Assembly (NCBI GenBank): GCA_965153455.1
Contig: OZ234497.1
Span: 8,246,001-8,310,000, forward strand
DNA length: 64,000 nucleotides
Reading direction: 5' to 3'
From: Sphagnum compactum
Lineage: Eukaryota > Bryophyta > Sphagnopsida > Sphagnales
Shown piece by piece: positions 1-13,090 of the stretch. Below the pieces are notes generated by a model that was not told the DNA's origin, did not search any database, and saw only the letters and a program-made list of their open reading frames with translations. The translations under genes were made by a program, and so were the position numbers. Position 1 is the stretch's first letter. Each line of letters opens with the position of its first letter.

Positions 1-3000
1 AACCCTACAACAATTTGGTGGCAAGAGCCATAAATCCTACAAAAAATTGACCCCTATAACCAGAGACAACCACCATAAAAAAATCAATTGCATGATTAAA
101 CTCCAATTTTTTAAATTTTTTTGCTAAACAAATAATTTGAAAAAAACCTTTTAATTAGCTAGACTCCAATCCATTCCAACTAATGGCTAGCTTAATGCCA
201 CAAGGGCTAAAACAATAGCCAAATGTCATATTTGTGAAAAACAAAAACAAAAACATTGAATGGAACCTTTCTTTGTTTTAAATTTTTCAACCTAGTTATT
301 GATCTTTTGAACCCACAAATGTTGTGACTTGTATGATTTATAGTTATTAGCAATTTTCAAGTAACATTTTTAACCAAAATTCCATTTTAAAAAATGGGCA
401 CATCAAATACAACAAAACAAGTGGCATTACTCTTATAAAAAACATCTTGACAATGTTCATTTTCCGTTACTCACCAAAAAAACTTTGTATTAAGTGAGAA
501 GGTTGTGATTAAGTTTTATGGACCATATCATAATCGATAATAAGGAAGAAAATGGTTGGGTTGATTAGTTTCGAATCATCATATTATTTAGGTCAACAAA
601 CCTTTACAAAAATGGTGATGGAACACAACAAAGATTTCTTAATGAACAAAAGTATCCTTGGGTGGTATCACAAGGAATGGTTAAGGAACCAAAAATGGCA
701 CTACTACAAAATGTGGGTGCAATTCACTAGTCCTCATTTATTAAGACCAGTGAATTCACTCAAAATCTAATAAAATCACTTGGCGTACAAGGACACCTTT
801 CGTTGTAATGCGACCAAATAATATTTGTTAGCCTTTTTTTTAAAGTGTTCACAATTATATATATATATATATATCATGTTAGCCATTGCATGGACAAGTA
901 TATGACCTTAAGTATTTATTAAAATCAAAAAGATGAAAAGTAATGTGTGCATTAAAAAAATCTAATAAAAATATTTATTCACATGTATATACTTTTTAAA
1001 AGTTCAATGGGTCTAGTAAAATGAAGATGCAACATTCCTAGTGGTACCACTTAAGGATATTTTTTAGTAAAGACAAGTTATTCATGAAGGCCCATGAATA
1101 TCAAATTGCTTCATATTTGTTTATTTTAGTAAATGTACATTAATCGCCTTACAAAATTTGCTTAAAATACCCTATTTTATGACAGTATAATATTTTTTAC
1201 TAATTAAAAAAATCTATTTCAAAATTTTGAATAAATTAAATGAACACCTTATCAAATTGTAATTTGATTATAAATATAATTCCCAACAAAAGAAATCCAA
1301 AATAAATAATTATATCATTAAATGTATTCCTAAAGATGAAATGTGTCAATGACACATCCTAAAAAACAAATGTTTTATTATGTTTGGATATTTGTATGTG
1401 CAAATTTTCATTTAAATGTTTTTGCTAAGAGTTTTATTTTGTAATCTTTTTGTTGAAATCTATGATTTTGTGATCGAACCTATGTTACAAAAAAATTCCA
1501 ATTGGAAATTGAATCCCTTTTTTTTCAAAACATTAACAATAATTTGATAGACTAAAATGTCAATCACCACTAATTACACATTTTCATCATTAAACCATTT
1601 CCAATTATGTAAGATGACACCTTTTGTTTTTAATGCAATGAAAACTACAACATTGTGAAAAAATTTGTGTGCACTATAGTGTGCAACCACCCTAGTGTTT
1701 CTTTCTTGTTTTTTAATGTGGAACATGTGTTTCCTACAATGGTCATAAAGACCATGGACTTGCATGTACTCTCAATCTTGAATTTGCAACTACGATTTTG
1801 CTAGTTTTCATTTTAAAATGTCCATAAGTGAGGTGAACACATTTAATCTAACCATTTTTAATTTGAATGAGGCTTAAGTCCATAGGCATGTTACTATGAA
1901 GTTGTTTGAAACACCCATGAAATAATTAGCAATGCCACAACTTTGTCTTTTCAATTTTTGTGGAGTCTTACAAGCATTTGTTATTGGAAAATTATTCTCA
2001 TTTAAAAGGTTATCTATCATCTCATCTTGCTTGGTGTTGGACCCATGAAGGTCAATTTTTGGATGTTGACTTCTTTTTCTTGGGATTCATGGGTTTTGAA
2101 TTGAAACAAAAAAAATGTTCAAGCTTGCTACTGTCTTGACAACTCTAAGGTGCTATCACTTACAAGTGAAGAATCTTTATTATATTATCACCATGGTAAA
2201 TAAATGGTTGCATGATTTGCACTTGAATTGAGTGACCAATGCAAACTTCAAGGACTATATCACAACTAAATTTGCTTTAGTTGAAGAAAATTACATTGAG
2301 TTGATTGAAAAAGCTAAATACTTTGAAAAGTTAAAGGTTGACAATGATTAGGTAAATCACCTTCACCAAACTTTCCATTTCTTCCTTTCCCATTAACCTT
2401 CCCAAGTTGAAGGGTTCAATTCCCTTGCAAGCTACTTGGTTTTGAATGTTGTTCATTTATTTGTTTGTTCACAATTAGAATGTGAAATCTGTTAGCCGTA
2501 ACTTGTATGCATATCTAAAGTTGGTGCCAATTAGTAAAAATCAATAGAAAAACACCACAAGAAATTTTGTACTTTGGAATCAATCATCTTGTAATTACAT
2601 GTGATTGTGTCACTCTGTCATTTGCAACTACTTTTGGAACTGCTAACCACCTTGGACAATTTTACAACTATAATGTGATTACATGGTGATTTTTGGAGGC
2701 TTCAGCATTCCTCATGGACAATTTTTACAATTACTAATATTGAATATTTTCATACCAACTTGGTACTCGTATTGAATCAATATTAGCACTTTCATACTGG
2801 CTCAATCCTGGTATTGGGCCCAAGGCTGATTTTAACCTAAAATGAGGTCCCTACAAACTTGGTATCGAGACTAATATAAACCTGATATTAGGCTGGTGTT
2901 AACTCACATCCATCAGTTGGTATTGCCTCAGGTGACACCAGACTAATATGTTCTTCTGTATCATTATACATACTAATATTATATACCTAGGTTGCTCCCT

Positions 3001-3219
3001 ATACTCGAGTAACACACAGGCAGAAACCCATCAATCAACTGAAAGACAAACATATATTTTGGACATGTCATACAAAAGGTGAAGAACAAAATGTACTACT
3101 CATGTTTGACATATTAAACAAAATTGAAGACGTGTCAAAATACATTTGTTGTCTTGTCTTGATCATATGGAGACTGGGCCTTGTGCTTTCCTTCTTCTTT
3201 CCTCAAACCAAATGATGTA
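1..3219. other. AT-rich intergenic DNA, no gene seen
   Basis: I see no convincing gene on either strand. The longest frames are under 75 codons and resemble nothing I know. A short (TA)n run lies at about 856-874. Around 2250-2350 the plus strand has a short lysine- and glutamate-rich open stretch ending in a stop near 2350; it could be a scrap of a mobile element but has no recognisable motif. The DNA looks like old, decayed repeat sequence. Confidence 0.6.
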
Positions 3220-3221
3220 TT

Positions 3222-3540
3222 TTGGGTCCATTAGAGTCCAAAAGGCAGACTGCATTCTTTACTTTAGTGGCAGTCTTTTGGGTATTTAGCAATGGGTGGC
3301 CATCCATCCTTATCATCCCCAATGGCAAACTGCAAGATTTTCACTGTGTGTCAGTATTTCCAGGTAATGGGTTGTCCACCTTTAGAGTCCCAAATCCAGG
3401 CTGCATATATTTTTGGGAAACTTTGAGGTGGTGGTTTGATTTTGGCAATGGGCCCGGGGGGTTTCCATATTCAGAGTCTTTAATGCAAGTTTTTTTTGGG
3501 TGTTGATTATTTGGAGTCCCAATTGTAAACTGCAGCATTA
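3222..3540. repeat. Degenerate short tandem repeat
   Basis: Variants of a segment with AGAGTCC followed by a NCAGRCTGCA-type block recur near 3232, 3320, 3385, 3473 and 3510, separated by G/T-rich spacers with AATGGG. The units are diverged and unequal (roughly 35-90 bp), so this is only a likely decayed tandem array. The 94-codon plus-strand frame here is a by-product of the repeat. Confidence 0.4.
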
Positions 3541-4613
3541 AATATATTGCCCATGAATATATTGGTTGTTAATCTATGGTGAAAGATAATTACAACAAAA
3601 GAAAAAAAGATCAAGAGTGTTTCATACGAAAGGATGATTAAATATTTGTATTTTAATTCTGGCTATTAGCCAGATTTGGCTAAATCTTCCAGTGGGCTGA
3701 TTATCACTTTTTCGATGATCACCACTTTGGCTACAAACAAAAACTTCTAAAACAAAAGCACTGATTTGAACAGTGTATGATGTATTTTGGAGGACTAGTA
3801 GGTCAATTTTCCAAAAGCTAAAAGCCATTGACTGAACCTGTCAAATTTTACATCCATCAACCCTAAATGCTCTGTCATAACACCTATCATGAACACCCTT
3901 ATCATTTCATCTTCATAATCAATTCTTACACCACAAGGGCCATCACAAGTACTACACCATTTCAGATAAGCATCCTCGGAATAGCACAGTAGTTTCAGTA
4001 CAAACAGCATAGTTATTATGGTGTCCACACATTTCGGAGAATGTAATCAATCCATTCCAAAAAAAAAATCCATTCAATTTGGTTGCTTTCCTTTTTTAGT
4101 TCGGGACTCTGAAGTCTAAGTTTCATCTTCCACATTCTATCCCCAAGAAAAACACAAAGTAAAATAATTTTCTTCTGCAGGGTGAGAACTTGGAACTCTG
4201 CTAGGACTTCATTCACAACCATGTACCTTACCTGTTGTTGAGATCATCCATTTGTTCGTGTCTAAATGTCAAGATATGTAGAACATGACACAATCCACTT
4301 TCTTCTTGAGTTTGCAGTACAAAACACTGGCACCTTGCTGGGAACGAAAGTTCATCAATTTTATGTCAGTTGTTACGTAAGCAAGCATCACCATAATTTG
4401 TAATTTGGGATCTGGTTTTACCACAAAGGTTTGAATGCCCTTTGTGGGTCCTCTTGATGTTGCATAATAAGTGGCTTGGTTCGTGTAGGACACATGGTGT
4501 ATAATGAGGGTCATTGACATCTTTTTCAGTGTCCATTTTAAACGACAAAGCTGTCCATCCCCTTGTGACAAGCAATGCCATGAGTTCCAGTAGTATGCGC
4601 TAAAACCCATTTC
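3541..4613. other. No gene recognised; cluster of short minus-strand frames
   Basis: Four minus-strand frames of 65-115 codons lie close together (3622-4610). One contains a Cys-rich stretch (CSTCDGPCG). I recognise no family and no consistent exon chain. They may be remains of a gene or of a mobile element, or chance. Confidence 0.3.
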
Positions 4614-5340
4614 GGCCAGAGTGAACCCACAGCCGCCAGTGCACTAAGCGGGATGGATGGATGGTGGCTGAACAGGAAACACTTTTCTACATGGGTTCCA
4701 GACTTCAGTTCCAGAGCTAAACCACCATAGTTAGCTCAGATGCTGTTTTTACCAGTTCTGGCTGGTTATTGAGTTTTGAGTTATTGAGTTCAAGCCAGTT
4801 AATAACCTACCAGTCAGTACTTGATTTTTGTATTAACTGGTTAAATTAATAACTGCCTGGTATTGAATTTCAAAATCTAATAACTTACCTGGATGACCTG
4901 ATTATCATCCAGGTAGATTATCAATCTTCAAATTCTAATAGAAAAAGATTTAAACGCAGAAAAAAAAGAATTTTTATTTTTATTTTTATTCTAAAACCCT
5001 ATAATCAGTGTATAGCTGGCAGTCATTAACCCGTTATTTAATAACCTACTCGACACCCCAGAAAATTGACATTGACAGTGAGAACCTGTGTATCCCAAAA
5101 AAATTTGAGGGAAAAAAACCTACCCAGCAATTATTTTTAAAAAAAAGCAATAACCAGCCAACAGTGGTTTTTACCACCTACTTACTAACAACTCACTAGT
5201 CGTTTTATCCACATACTAATCCAGTGCATGCATCTAGTTACTTAATGAGAAGTCACCTATCATTCTTTTTTTTCTACCTACCTACATACATACATATAGA
5301 ACCTGCTTTTCACAAGATAGGTTACCAAGGCGAAACCCAA
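4614..5340 (-). mobile_element. MITE-like inverted-repeat element, copy A (truncated)
   Basis: Begins with the terminal motif GGCCAGAGTGAAC at 4614, followed by a GGATGGATGG stretch. That is the reverse complement of the right end of the neighbouring copy at 5345-5682, so this copy lies in the opposite orientation. Towards 5240-5340 the family's internal features recur (CTACCTACCTAC, AACCTGCTT, a GGCGAAACC block), but the distal terminus is missing and copy B starts four bases later. No coding capacity. Family assignment comes from comparing copies within this window. Confidence 0.6.
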
Positions 5341-5344
5341 CATT

Positions 5345-5682
5345 GGCCAGAGTGAACCAGCATTCACCAGCACACCATCCATTGTATGCTCATTATGAGT
5401 TACGGAGTTAGTATTTGGTTTCACCTAGTTGACTCATTCTGTAAGAAGTAGGTCATATATAGGGGTAGATAGGTAAGAAAATAGGTGACTACTTGTTATT
5501 TAGATAGTTTATGCATGGTTATCTGTTTTTCACTACCTACCTAATAACAACCTGCTTTGTAGGTAGGTAGTAAAAAAAAGAAGCAACCAAGCTAACCACC
5601 AGGAGCCCAACAGAAAACTGTTTCGTTACCATTTACCATCCATCCTTCATGGTGAGCTGGTGGTTGCTAGTTCACTCTGGCC
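5345..5682 (+). mobile_element. MITE-like inverted-repeat element, copy B (complete, 338 bp)
   Basis: Both ends carry the same inverted terminus: GGCCAGAGTGAAC at 5345-5357 and GTTCACTCTGGCC at 5670-5682. Similarity between the ends continues inward (CCAGC...CACCAG...CACCATCC against GATGG...GGTGAGCTGGTGG). The centre holds a second palindrome, ACTACCTACCT...AGGTAGGTAGT. It has no open frame of note, as expected of a non-autonomous DNA element. I see no clear target-site duplication. Confidence 0.7.
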
Positions 5683-8600
5683 CCTTACATCAACTCCAAA
5701 ACTGAATTATCCCCACTATGGTAGTAGTGTTATCCGTAAAGTAAGAAAAACACAGCACCATAACCCTGAGTTTGGTCATACACAGGGTGAGATTTTTGAA
5801 AAAACAGCAAAAAAGTACATGAGCATACAACGGGGGATGAAACTCAAGAAACCATCAATTTTGGTAGTAAACTGAGTTTTGTCCTGTCTTTCCTTTTTCC
5901 TCAGCGCCTCCATTGCTGCTACATATATTTTCACTGCTCCTAATTGTACAACTACTATAATTAGTCTCGAACCTTGTACGTTAAATGCTGAGTATGAGCA
6001 TTTCATCCTGAGATTTATTCAAATGTCTTTACTTTGCAGATACCACTGAAAGAGGGGATAGGGGGTGAAAGGAGGCCCAAAGACAGGGTTACTTTTCGGA
6101 TAACTCTATTGTATACTATGACAATTACTTGACTAGTCTTAGTGTTGTTGCACACTTATTTCCTGTTGTCATGGTTTTGCAATTGTGACTCCTGCCATAA
6201 TTTGCATATGATCATCAGCAGGACTCCCATGAAACATGGCCTTTTCTCACATGACAGCAGAAGTAGTCATTTAATTGATACTACTCATATCCTGTTGAAC
6301 TGTTGTGCAGAATTCTTGTCGCCCATGAGCTTTGCTGGCTGAATACTAGCTTACAAAACAAACCAAGCAGCACACCCACTCACTCCCTTTGCTCATATCA
6401 GACAATCTGCAACTTGAACTCTGAAGTTCAAACCTATAGTTTGACTAAAAACACAAAGGGTCATGACGTCATGACTAACACACTTGCCCTTTTTATATTA
6501 AGGAAATTGTTGTGTACAAAATTTCAAAATCCTAGACATGATGCTTTCCACACACACACAAAGTACACTTACTCCCTTACACATTTGGAATTCCTGTCTC
6601 ACATGGTTGTGGGATACCTCAACAGTAGTGTTTTTTTTTCTTTTTTTTTTGGGGTCAATTTTGTGATGTAGTCAAAGTGACAATAATTCATAGAAAGGTT
6701 TAGCCAAATTTGACTACAAGCTAAATACGAAAGTAATTTTTTTGAAATGTCATCCTATATTTTTCTCCACTCACTTGAACAATTTATAAGAATCTGTTGA
6801 TTTTTTCTTAAATTTTAGTCGAATTGTGGCTATTTGAAAATCTCTAAAAATCTTGATGTTGGCTCTTTTTAAATTTTAACTCCCCTTTTTGGCTGTATAT
6901 GGCCAGTGAAAAAACAGGGCTGCTCACTTTTAGGGACATTAGAAAATGGGGTTAATTGGAAATACCTTAGGAAACATATGGGAACTTGGGGAGTACATTG
7001 TGAGTGTCATTGGGGAGTACTGGGAGATTTAGCCATGTTTGGCTATAGACCAGCTTTGAAAGTAGAAATTTGTTAAAATCATTTTATATCTTGGCTACTT
7101 GCCTCAAAAATTGTGCATCGCCGTTTGTAATACCCACCCTTCCTAAGAGGGTGGGGGGGGCGCTGGGTACCAATTGTAAAGATGGGCATTCCTAGAACTC
7201 ACTCTGGGGTATACATAGCTACCTACTTAACTCTGGAAGATCACTAATTAAAAATTTTCAGTTTCTCGTTTCGTGAGAGAGAGCACGGTTTGGATATGGC
7301 CGGCATGAAGACCCCACTTCAGTATGGCCGCCTACTGCAATCCAGGTTGTTTATTGTTCGTCTCTCAGAGACCTACATGGCCGGCCACAAGGGGTTGGGG
7401 GCGGGGAACAAGATCAGCTTTAAGTTTTAAACAATCCCTGTCATTCAGTGTCCAAAAACAATTTGATCCACATGGGTGCATAACCACATAACACAGCATT
7501 GTTTTAGAATCTAGGAGCCAGGAAACGCACAAATTCTTGCTGCCAGCTGCTTTCCGTTTTCCCGATCTCTACTTGTATAGAATAGAAGAGAAGGTCCACC
7601 CACACCAGTGTTTGTTGGGCGTTTATTGGAAGCAGCATAAACTGACCAGTGTTGTCCGGTTCTTGATTTCTAAAGGCACCATCGGTCCTAGTTCTCAAGA
7701 TTCAGTCTCAAGATCGAACTGGAGGTTTTATTAAATTGTGCTTTTTCTTTTTTGGGTGTAATATTAATTTGTTCAACTAGTGCACACAATTCAAAATAAA
7801 AATTATGTAATATTAATCATGTACAACCAATCAAATGCAATAACTTATTTTAAATGCAACGTTGAACTTGTATGTATTGATAAAGTTTTGCTTATTTATC
7901 TAGAAAACATGAACCTTTTAAATAAGGAGTAACACCCTTGGTTGACATTCTAATTCCAATTTGAGAAGAAGTTGGGTGTCTATTATGTTCCAATGACAAT
8001 TCCAACAAAATTTGAAACCTTTGATCTGGAGACCTTAAGACCTGACTTATAACTTGCACTTGAAGCTGCCTAAATCTCAGAACTTGCGAGCTGAAACAGA
8101 TCTTAAGCAACTATCAGAGTTAAAGCTTAGGATTTATAATCACGATTCTCCAAAAGTTCAAAGACTCAATTCTAACAGATAAGTAATCACAATCCTCAAA
8201 TCTTTTTCAAACAACAATCTTTTTTTTTATGAAGATGAAGAAGATGATGATAACAATGGAAAGTTAGCAGAAGTGTCCATGCATTGCTCATAAAACTGCC
8301 AATTCATTTGCACAAAACAATTGTTAGTTCTTTCATAAATTCCACCAATTCTGAAGGGTTTTGAAATACCTGGGACCAATGGTTGTGATTTGTTAATAAA
8401 ACAATCAATCGCTCTTTATAAATTCAAGTAGCCGTACAACACTTGTGCAGACTCCAGTCCGGAGGAGAACCGGTGGTTCTTTATAAATTCAAAAGCCGTA
8501 CAATAACAATTGTGTCCAGACTCGTAACCCAATTGCATGCTATTCCGAGACTGTACTGAATGGGAAAAGTACAGTGTACAGGCTATTTTACTACTGTGGG

Positions 8601-8898
8601 TGGACCTGCTCTAATTCCTCAGTTGTCAAATGTGAGAGAGACCCAATGGCCCAACCTGTACATCACCTGAAATGATGCTTGCATGCAACTGAAAACTTGC
8701 CTGCAGAAGAAATCTATTGAACTGGAGACACACCATGCTGAGGAATTATTTGCCTCCTGTACTTGGGATATGTTTACTAAAAGGATGCGCTTCCGATAAC
8801 TTCAGAAGCTTCGAGGAGGAGACTGTTTCCATTTCATAAACAGCACCTGCTCTCGCTCCTATAGCCTACCTTGGAGGAAACCCAAACCAATAGGCTAG
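5683..8898. other. Intergenic, no gene seen; one short coding-like stretch
   Basis: There is a poly-T/poly-G rich stretch around 6630-6655, a GC-richer islet at about 7265-7400 with two GGCCGGC sites, and otherwise AT-rich DNA. At 8686-8847 the plus strand reads about 54 codons with one internal stop and a balanced amino-acid composition (fragment CTWDMFTKRMRF, then LRGGDCFHF after the stop). It may be a gene scrap, but I do not recognise it. Confidence 0.4.
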
Positions 8899-9540
8899 GG
8901 CTGGAGAGAACCAGTACCCACCAGTGTACCATCCACTGCATGCCCATTATGACTCAGTTGCGGATGAACCTCAACTGAGTTAACTTCTGGTATCAACTTG
9001 GTAACCCATTCTGTAATGAAGTAGGTCCCGTACATAAGTAGAAAGGTCGGAAAATAGTCGACTACCCTAATACCTAGGATGGTTCAATAACAACATGCCT
9101 AATAATTTATTTTTATTTCAGTTATTTTTGGCAGTAAAAATAATAATTAATTTACAAACCAGTAGTATACTAAAATAATGAAGCTATTTTGCTTTGAGAG
9201 TTTCATTGGGTTAGTTTTTTTGGCATTACAAGCAGCGTTTCTTTAAAAATTTCAGCAATTCCAAAAAAATTGTGCCTCACCAGCCTAGATACTAGGTTAC
9301 TAGGTAAGTAGATGCTTTACACAGTTTATGCATAGGCAAGGGATTTTTTTTTACTACCTACCTAGAAACAACCTGCAATCAGGTTGGTTGTTTAGCAGTT
9401 GTTGGTGGGTAGGTGGCAAAGAAAGCAACTGAGTTAACTACCATTGTTAGCTAGGGAACTGGAACCCAACAGATAACTGTTTCCTGACCACTTACCATCC
9501 ATCCTTCATGGTTCATTGGTGGGTGTTGCTCACTCTGGCA
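8899..9540 (+). mobile_element. MITE-like inverted-repeat element, copy C (~640 bp)
   Basis: The left end (GGCTGGAGAGAACC near 8899) and right end (GCTCACTCTGGC near 9540) are diverged versions of the termini of copy B. Internal blocks match in the same order: ACCATCCACTGCATGCCCATTATGA, CATTCTGTAATGAAGTAGGT, TACTACCTACCTAG, AACCTGC and the CCATCCATCCTTCATGG block before the right terminus. It is about twice as long as copy B because of extra AT-rich sequence at about 9080-9290, probably an insertion. Confidence 0.65.
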
Positions 9541-11084
9541 GGCCAATAGAACCTTGCAAAACTTGGGTGCAACTTTATAGTTCTAAAGTCCAATGATGCC
9601 AGCTCTCTCTCTCTAACAACCAGCTCAGCACTTACATATTACTTCCTTCTGCATAACTTGTCTACCATTTGTCATAATGTGCTGACATCATATGTATGTA
9701 TCTGCCTATTAACTGGGATTGTTAGTTTGACTGGAGTTTGCCATTGACGTAGATAGTGAGTAGGCCATTGAAAGTTGGGTGTCCAAAAGGTTCTAAGTAT
9801 TAGTAGGATCACAGAGGAAAAATGCATCCCAACTGAAAAATGCTCCATTATATGATGTGCACCTGCAAGATTTTATTCCAAGAAAAGGGGGAGGGGGGGA
9901 CAGGATAGCAAAATAAGAGGAAGAAGATGGGGGGGGAGGGCAGGGGAGGGGAGGAGAGGAGATGGTCCAGAGTTAAATACAAAGTCCAAAATCTCAATAT
10001 CTAGAGCTAAGCTCGAATTCATCCTTCACGTACCTACAGCATATTAAATATCTGACTTCTGAAGTGGTAATGCATGGATCTGTAAATCTATGTGTAATGG
10101 ACACAAGGATCACATAAATTCAAACCCTATTACAAGTTATATGGAAGTTCCCTCCTCAAAATGAAGACATGGGAGATATGGCCTTAGCCTTGGGCTTGAT
10201 GTACCTAGATATGGGGCAAGTTTGGGGAAGATTGGACTTGGTAATTGGGTACACCAAATTCAAATTCTTATTTGGTAATGCACGTTAGACTTGAGATATC
10301 TTACTTGCAAAGTGGTCCAACATTAATAGGTGGATTCACAATTTGGTTTTTTAAAAAGTTTTGTCACTTGTGTAGTGTGTATGCAATGTGCAATGCCAAA
10401 ATTTAGATTCCAGAGTTGAAGCCATCATTGCTATAGCCTCTAGAGTCCAAAACATAGAGGCCAAGTTGTTGCCTTTGATCTTATTATAGTCTGCTTGTGA
10501 GACATGAGTACATGTACTTTCACAAATATACTCTAATCTCCCATTTATAAATGAAATGAAATAATTTCTTTTTTAATCTCTTGCCTAGGTTATATTTTAA
10601 CATACTATGCACAAATTTAATGAAAAGGTTTCAAAAGTTTGAGGTGGGATACATTCAAACGTGCACATCCCTAAAAAGTAATACAATGTGACACCCCAAA
10701 GGGGATCACCATAGTGTGTTTTCACCCCATACTCCAAGGATACTATTTTTTTCATTTGGGCTATTGACATGATGGTAGTGGGCAAACTAGTGTTGTGATG
10801 TGTTTGAAGGCGTGGGCGCAAGTGAAGGCATTATTTGCCAGTTGTGGGTGAATTGTCCCTTGACCACCAAATGACATGTTTGTATCAACCCTTGATGGGT
10901 CAATAGAAAATGTGGCCATGGGAATGTTGAACCTTTCAGTGGAAGGAAAATCTGCTTTGATGTCTCAAATGGAAGGGGTTCAAATCTCCACCCCACCTAT
11001 GAACAATATAGAATGTTTTAATAAATCCATGAATAATAACACTTGAACCTTTCAATAAGTTTCATTATGAAGGGTTTGAATTCA
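9541..11084. other. Intergenic, no gene seen
   Basis: Contains a G-rich purine run at about 9888-9962 and AT-rich DNA. A GGGTTCAAATCTCC motif near 10977-10990 resembles the internal B box of tRNA-type promoters, but no matching A box is clear. Confidence 0.4.
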
Positions 11085-13090
11085 GCCAAAAAACAAAAGT
11101 TGGACAAGAAGTGGGCAACTTTCTTTTATGAAATGAACATCATTTTTAATGTTGTGTAACATCCAACATTCATAGAAGGTGTGAAAGCAACTTTTGAATC
11201 TTGAACCTATTACAAACCCCCATCATACTATGGATTACACATAGATTTGTTAAAACAATCCATGGTTAATGTGTCTAAACATATTTCTAAGACGACATGA
11301 AATTCCATTTTGCAAGTATGGAGTAACAATTTATTTTGATGGTTGGGACAATGATGCACGGTGTCCTTTATCGAATGTAATGTTTCCTTGTCCCAATGGC
11401 AATGTATTCATAGGTGCCATTGACAAAATAAGGGAACGTAAGGATGCCCAATACATATCTAATGCATTGGTTGGATACATTGAAAGCATTAGAATGGACA
11501 ACATTGTACAAATTTGTATAAATAATGTTTTGAACATGTGGAATGTAACTAACCTTTTAATATGTCATTTTCTAGGCCTTTACTTTCAAGGTTGTGCTAC
11601 CCAGAGAAAGTTGCACCTTTTGTTATTAGCATTCATTATTTTGCCCATAAAAATAACCTTGTTATTATCCATTGATTAAAAGGGGTGCAATAGCACTAAC
11701 ATGTACCATTAATAGCAATGGTAACCACTACTTAATTTTGTGTATTCCAAATTGTAAAAAATGAAAAGAACTACAAATGGACTTGTTTTTATACAATGTT
11801 ATTTTCAATATATCGGTATACATATTCAAAAAAATGAATATAATATACATAAAAGTATTTTTATGTTATGCAATTAGTGCTTTTCACTAGTAATTAAATA
11901 ATAAAACACACAAAACACAATTTTATTCTTTTTTAAATGACATAATTTTGGCAAGTTTTTAAATAAAGCTTAACATAATAGTATTATTTTTTTTGAATTT
12001 TTTATTTAAAAAATGATGTATTGAAAACATTCCAAGAATATTTTTGAAAAAAATAGTGAAAAAGCATAGGTCTAAGGGGGTAGGTGTTTTGCTTTGAATA
12101 ACCTTTAATTGCTTTATGCAATGTGGAGTTGATTTTGGGGCTAGCATGTATCCTTCCAATGTTGGAATGTGTTCACACCTTGATCAAGATTGCAAATAGT
12201 TGAAATGTTTTCATATGTGATTTTTTGGATTCTATGAAATTGGCCTAACATGAGCTTTAGAAGCTTTATTGTGAACTTTCTATAGAATTTGAAAATGCCA
12301 CCTTTGACAATTTCAATACCATTAGGACTTTAACTAATTATCAAAACTTGCCATGAATTGGTTTTTTGATTTGAATGGCAGAGAAGAAAAGGTGTATCTC
12401 ACATTTTCATTTTTTGGACATAAGTGTTTAATTAATTTTTACATGGATGATGCTACATTTCCTAAATTGTCACCAAGGTTGCATTCAACATGGTGGTGAA
12501 CAAAGTGAAAGAAGAATGCGAGGGGGCAACCCAAGGCCTTATATCAAAGCTTGAAAAACATTTTGTAGAGCTAAAGTCATGATTACTTTGGGAGTTAATT
12601 ATCTAGATTTTTGGGCCATAAATCCAAAGGAAGCAAAGAAAGCTTTTATTTTTAGTTGGGTGTCTTGAAGACCACCTTCCATCTTCCTTGTAATGTGGTG
12701 AATTAGGGTGAATTGTGCATGCTTTCAAGTTATACACTATTGCAACAATACAAAAATTTCAAAACAACCATACTCCATAACTTGGAGGTGGTTTTGTGAA
12801 AGGAGAATGACCAAAATCCACTCATGATATTTTGGCGCAAAAGTTTTTTTCATCTCCCATCCTCAACCATAAGCTTTCTAAATACATGTAATTGGCCGAA
12901 ATTGTCAATGTCCAAGTTTTTGGTTTTATTGAAGACGATATAGCATTTGATGTTATTAGCTTCATGAAAAACAAGTTGCGAAATTATATGAACACACACT
13001 TGGACTTGTGCATTAGATTCTTTAGTCATCATTTTTTCACTTGACAAAGTTTTCCTTATGACCAAACAATTACCAAGTGGGATGGCAAAG
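11085..13090 (+). pseudogene. Decayed hAT-type transposase (DUF659 and C-terminal dimerisation region)
   Basis: Plus-strand translation gives, in order: a segment with LDKKWATFFYEMNIIFNVV (about 11097-11155); a YKPPSYYGLHIDLLKQS segment (about 11212-11262); a DUF659-like block with KYGVTIYFDGWDN, MFPCPNGNVFIGAID and DNIVQICINN (about 11310-11530) ending near GLYFQGCA (11577-11600); and, after about 800 bp of unrecognisable AT-rich DNA, a segment with LGVNYLDFWAINPKEAKKAF (about 12589-12650) and the hAT C-terminal region around LAEIVNVQVFGFIEDD, SFMKNKLRN and SFPYDQTITKW (about 12890-13085). The order matches plant hAT-like transposases. Several in-frame stops and frame changes show it is dead. 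Only the 136-codon DUF659 part (11269-11679) stays open. No terminal inverted repeats were found. Confidence 0.8.
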
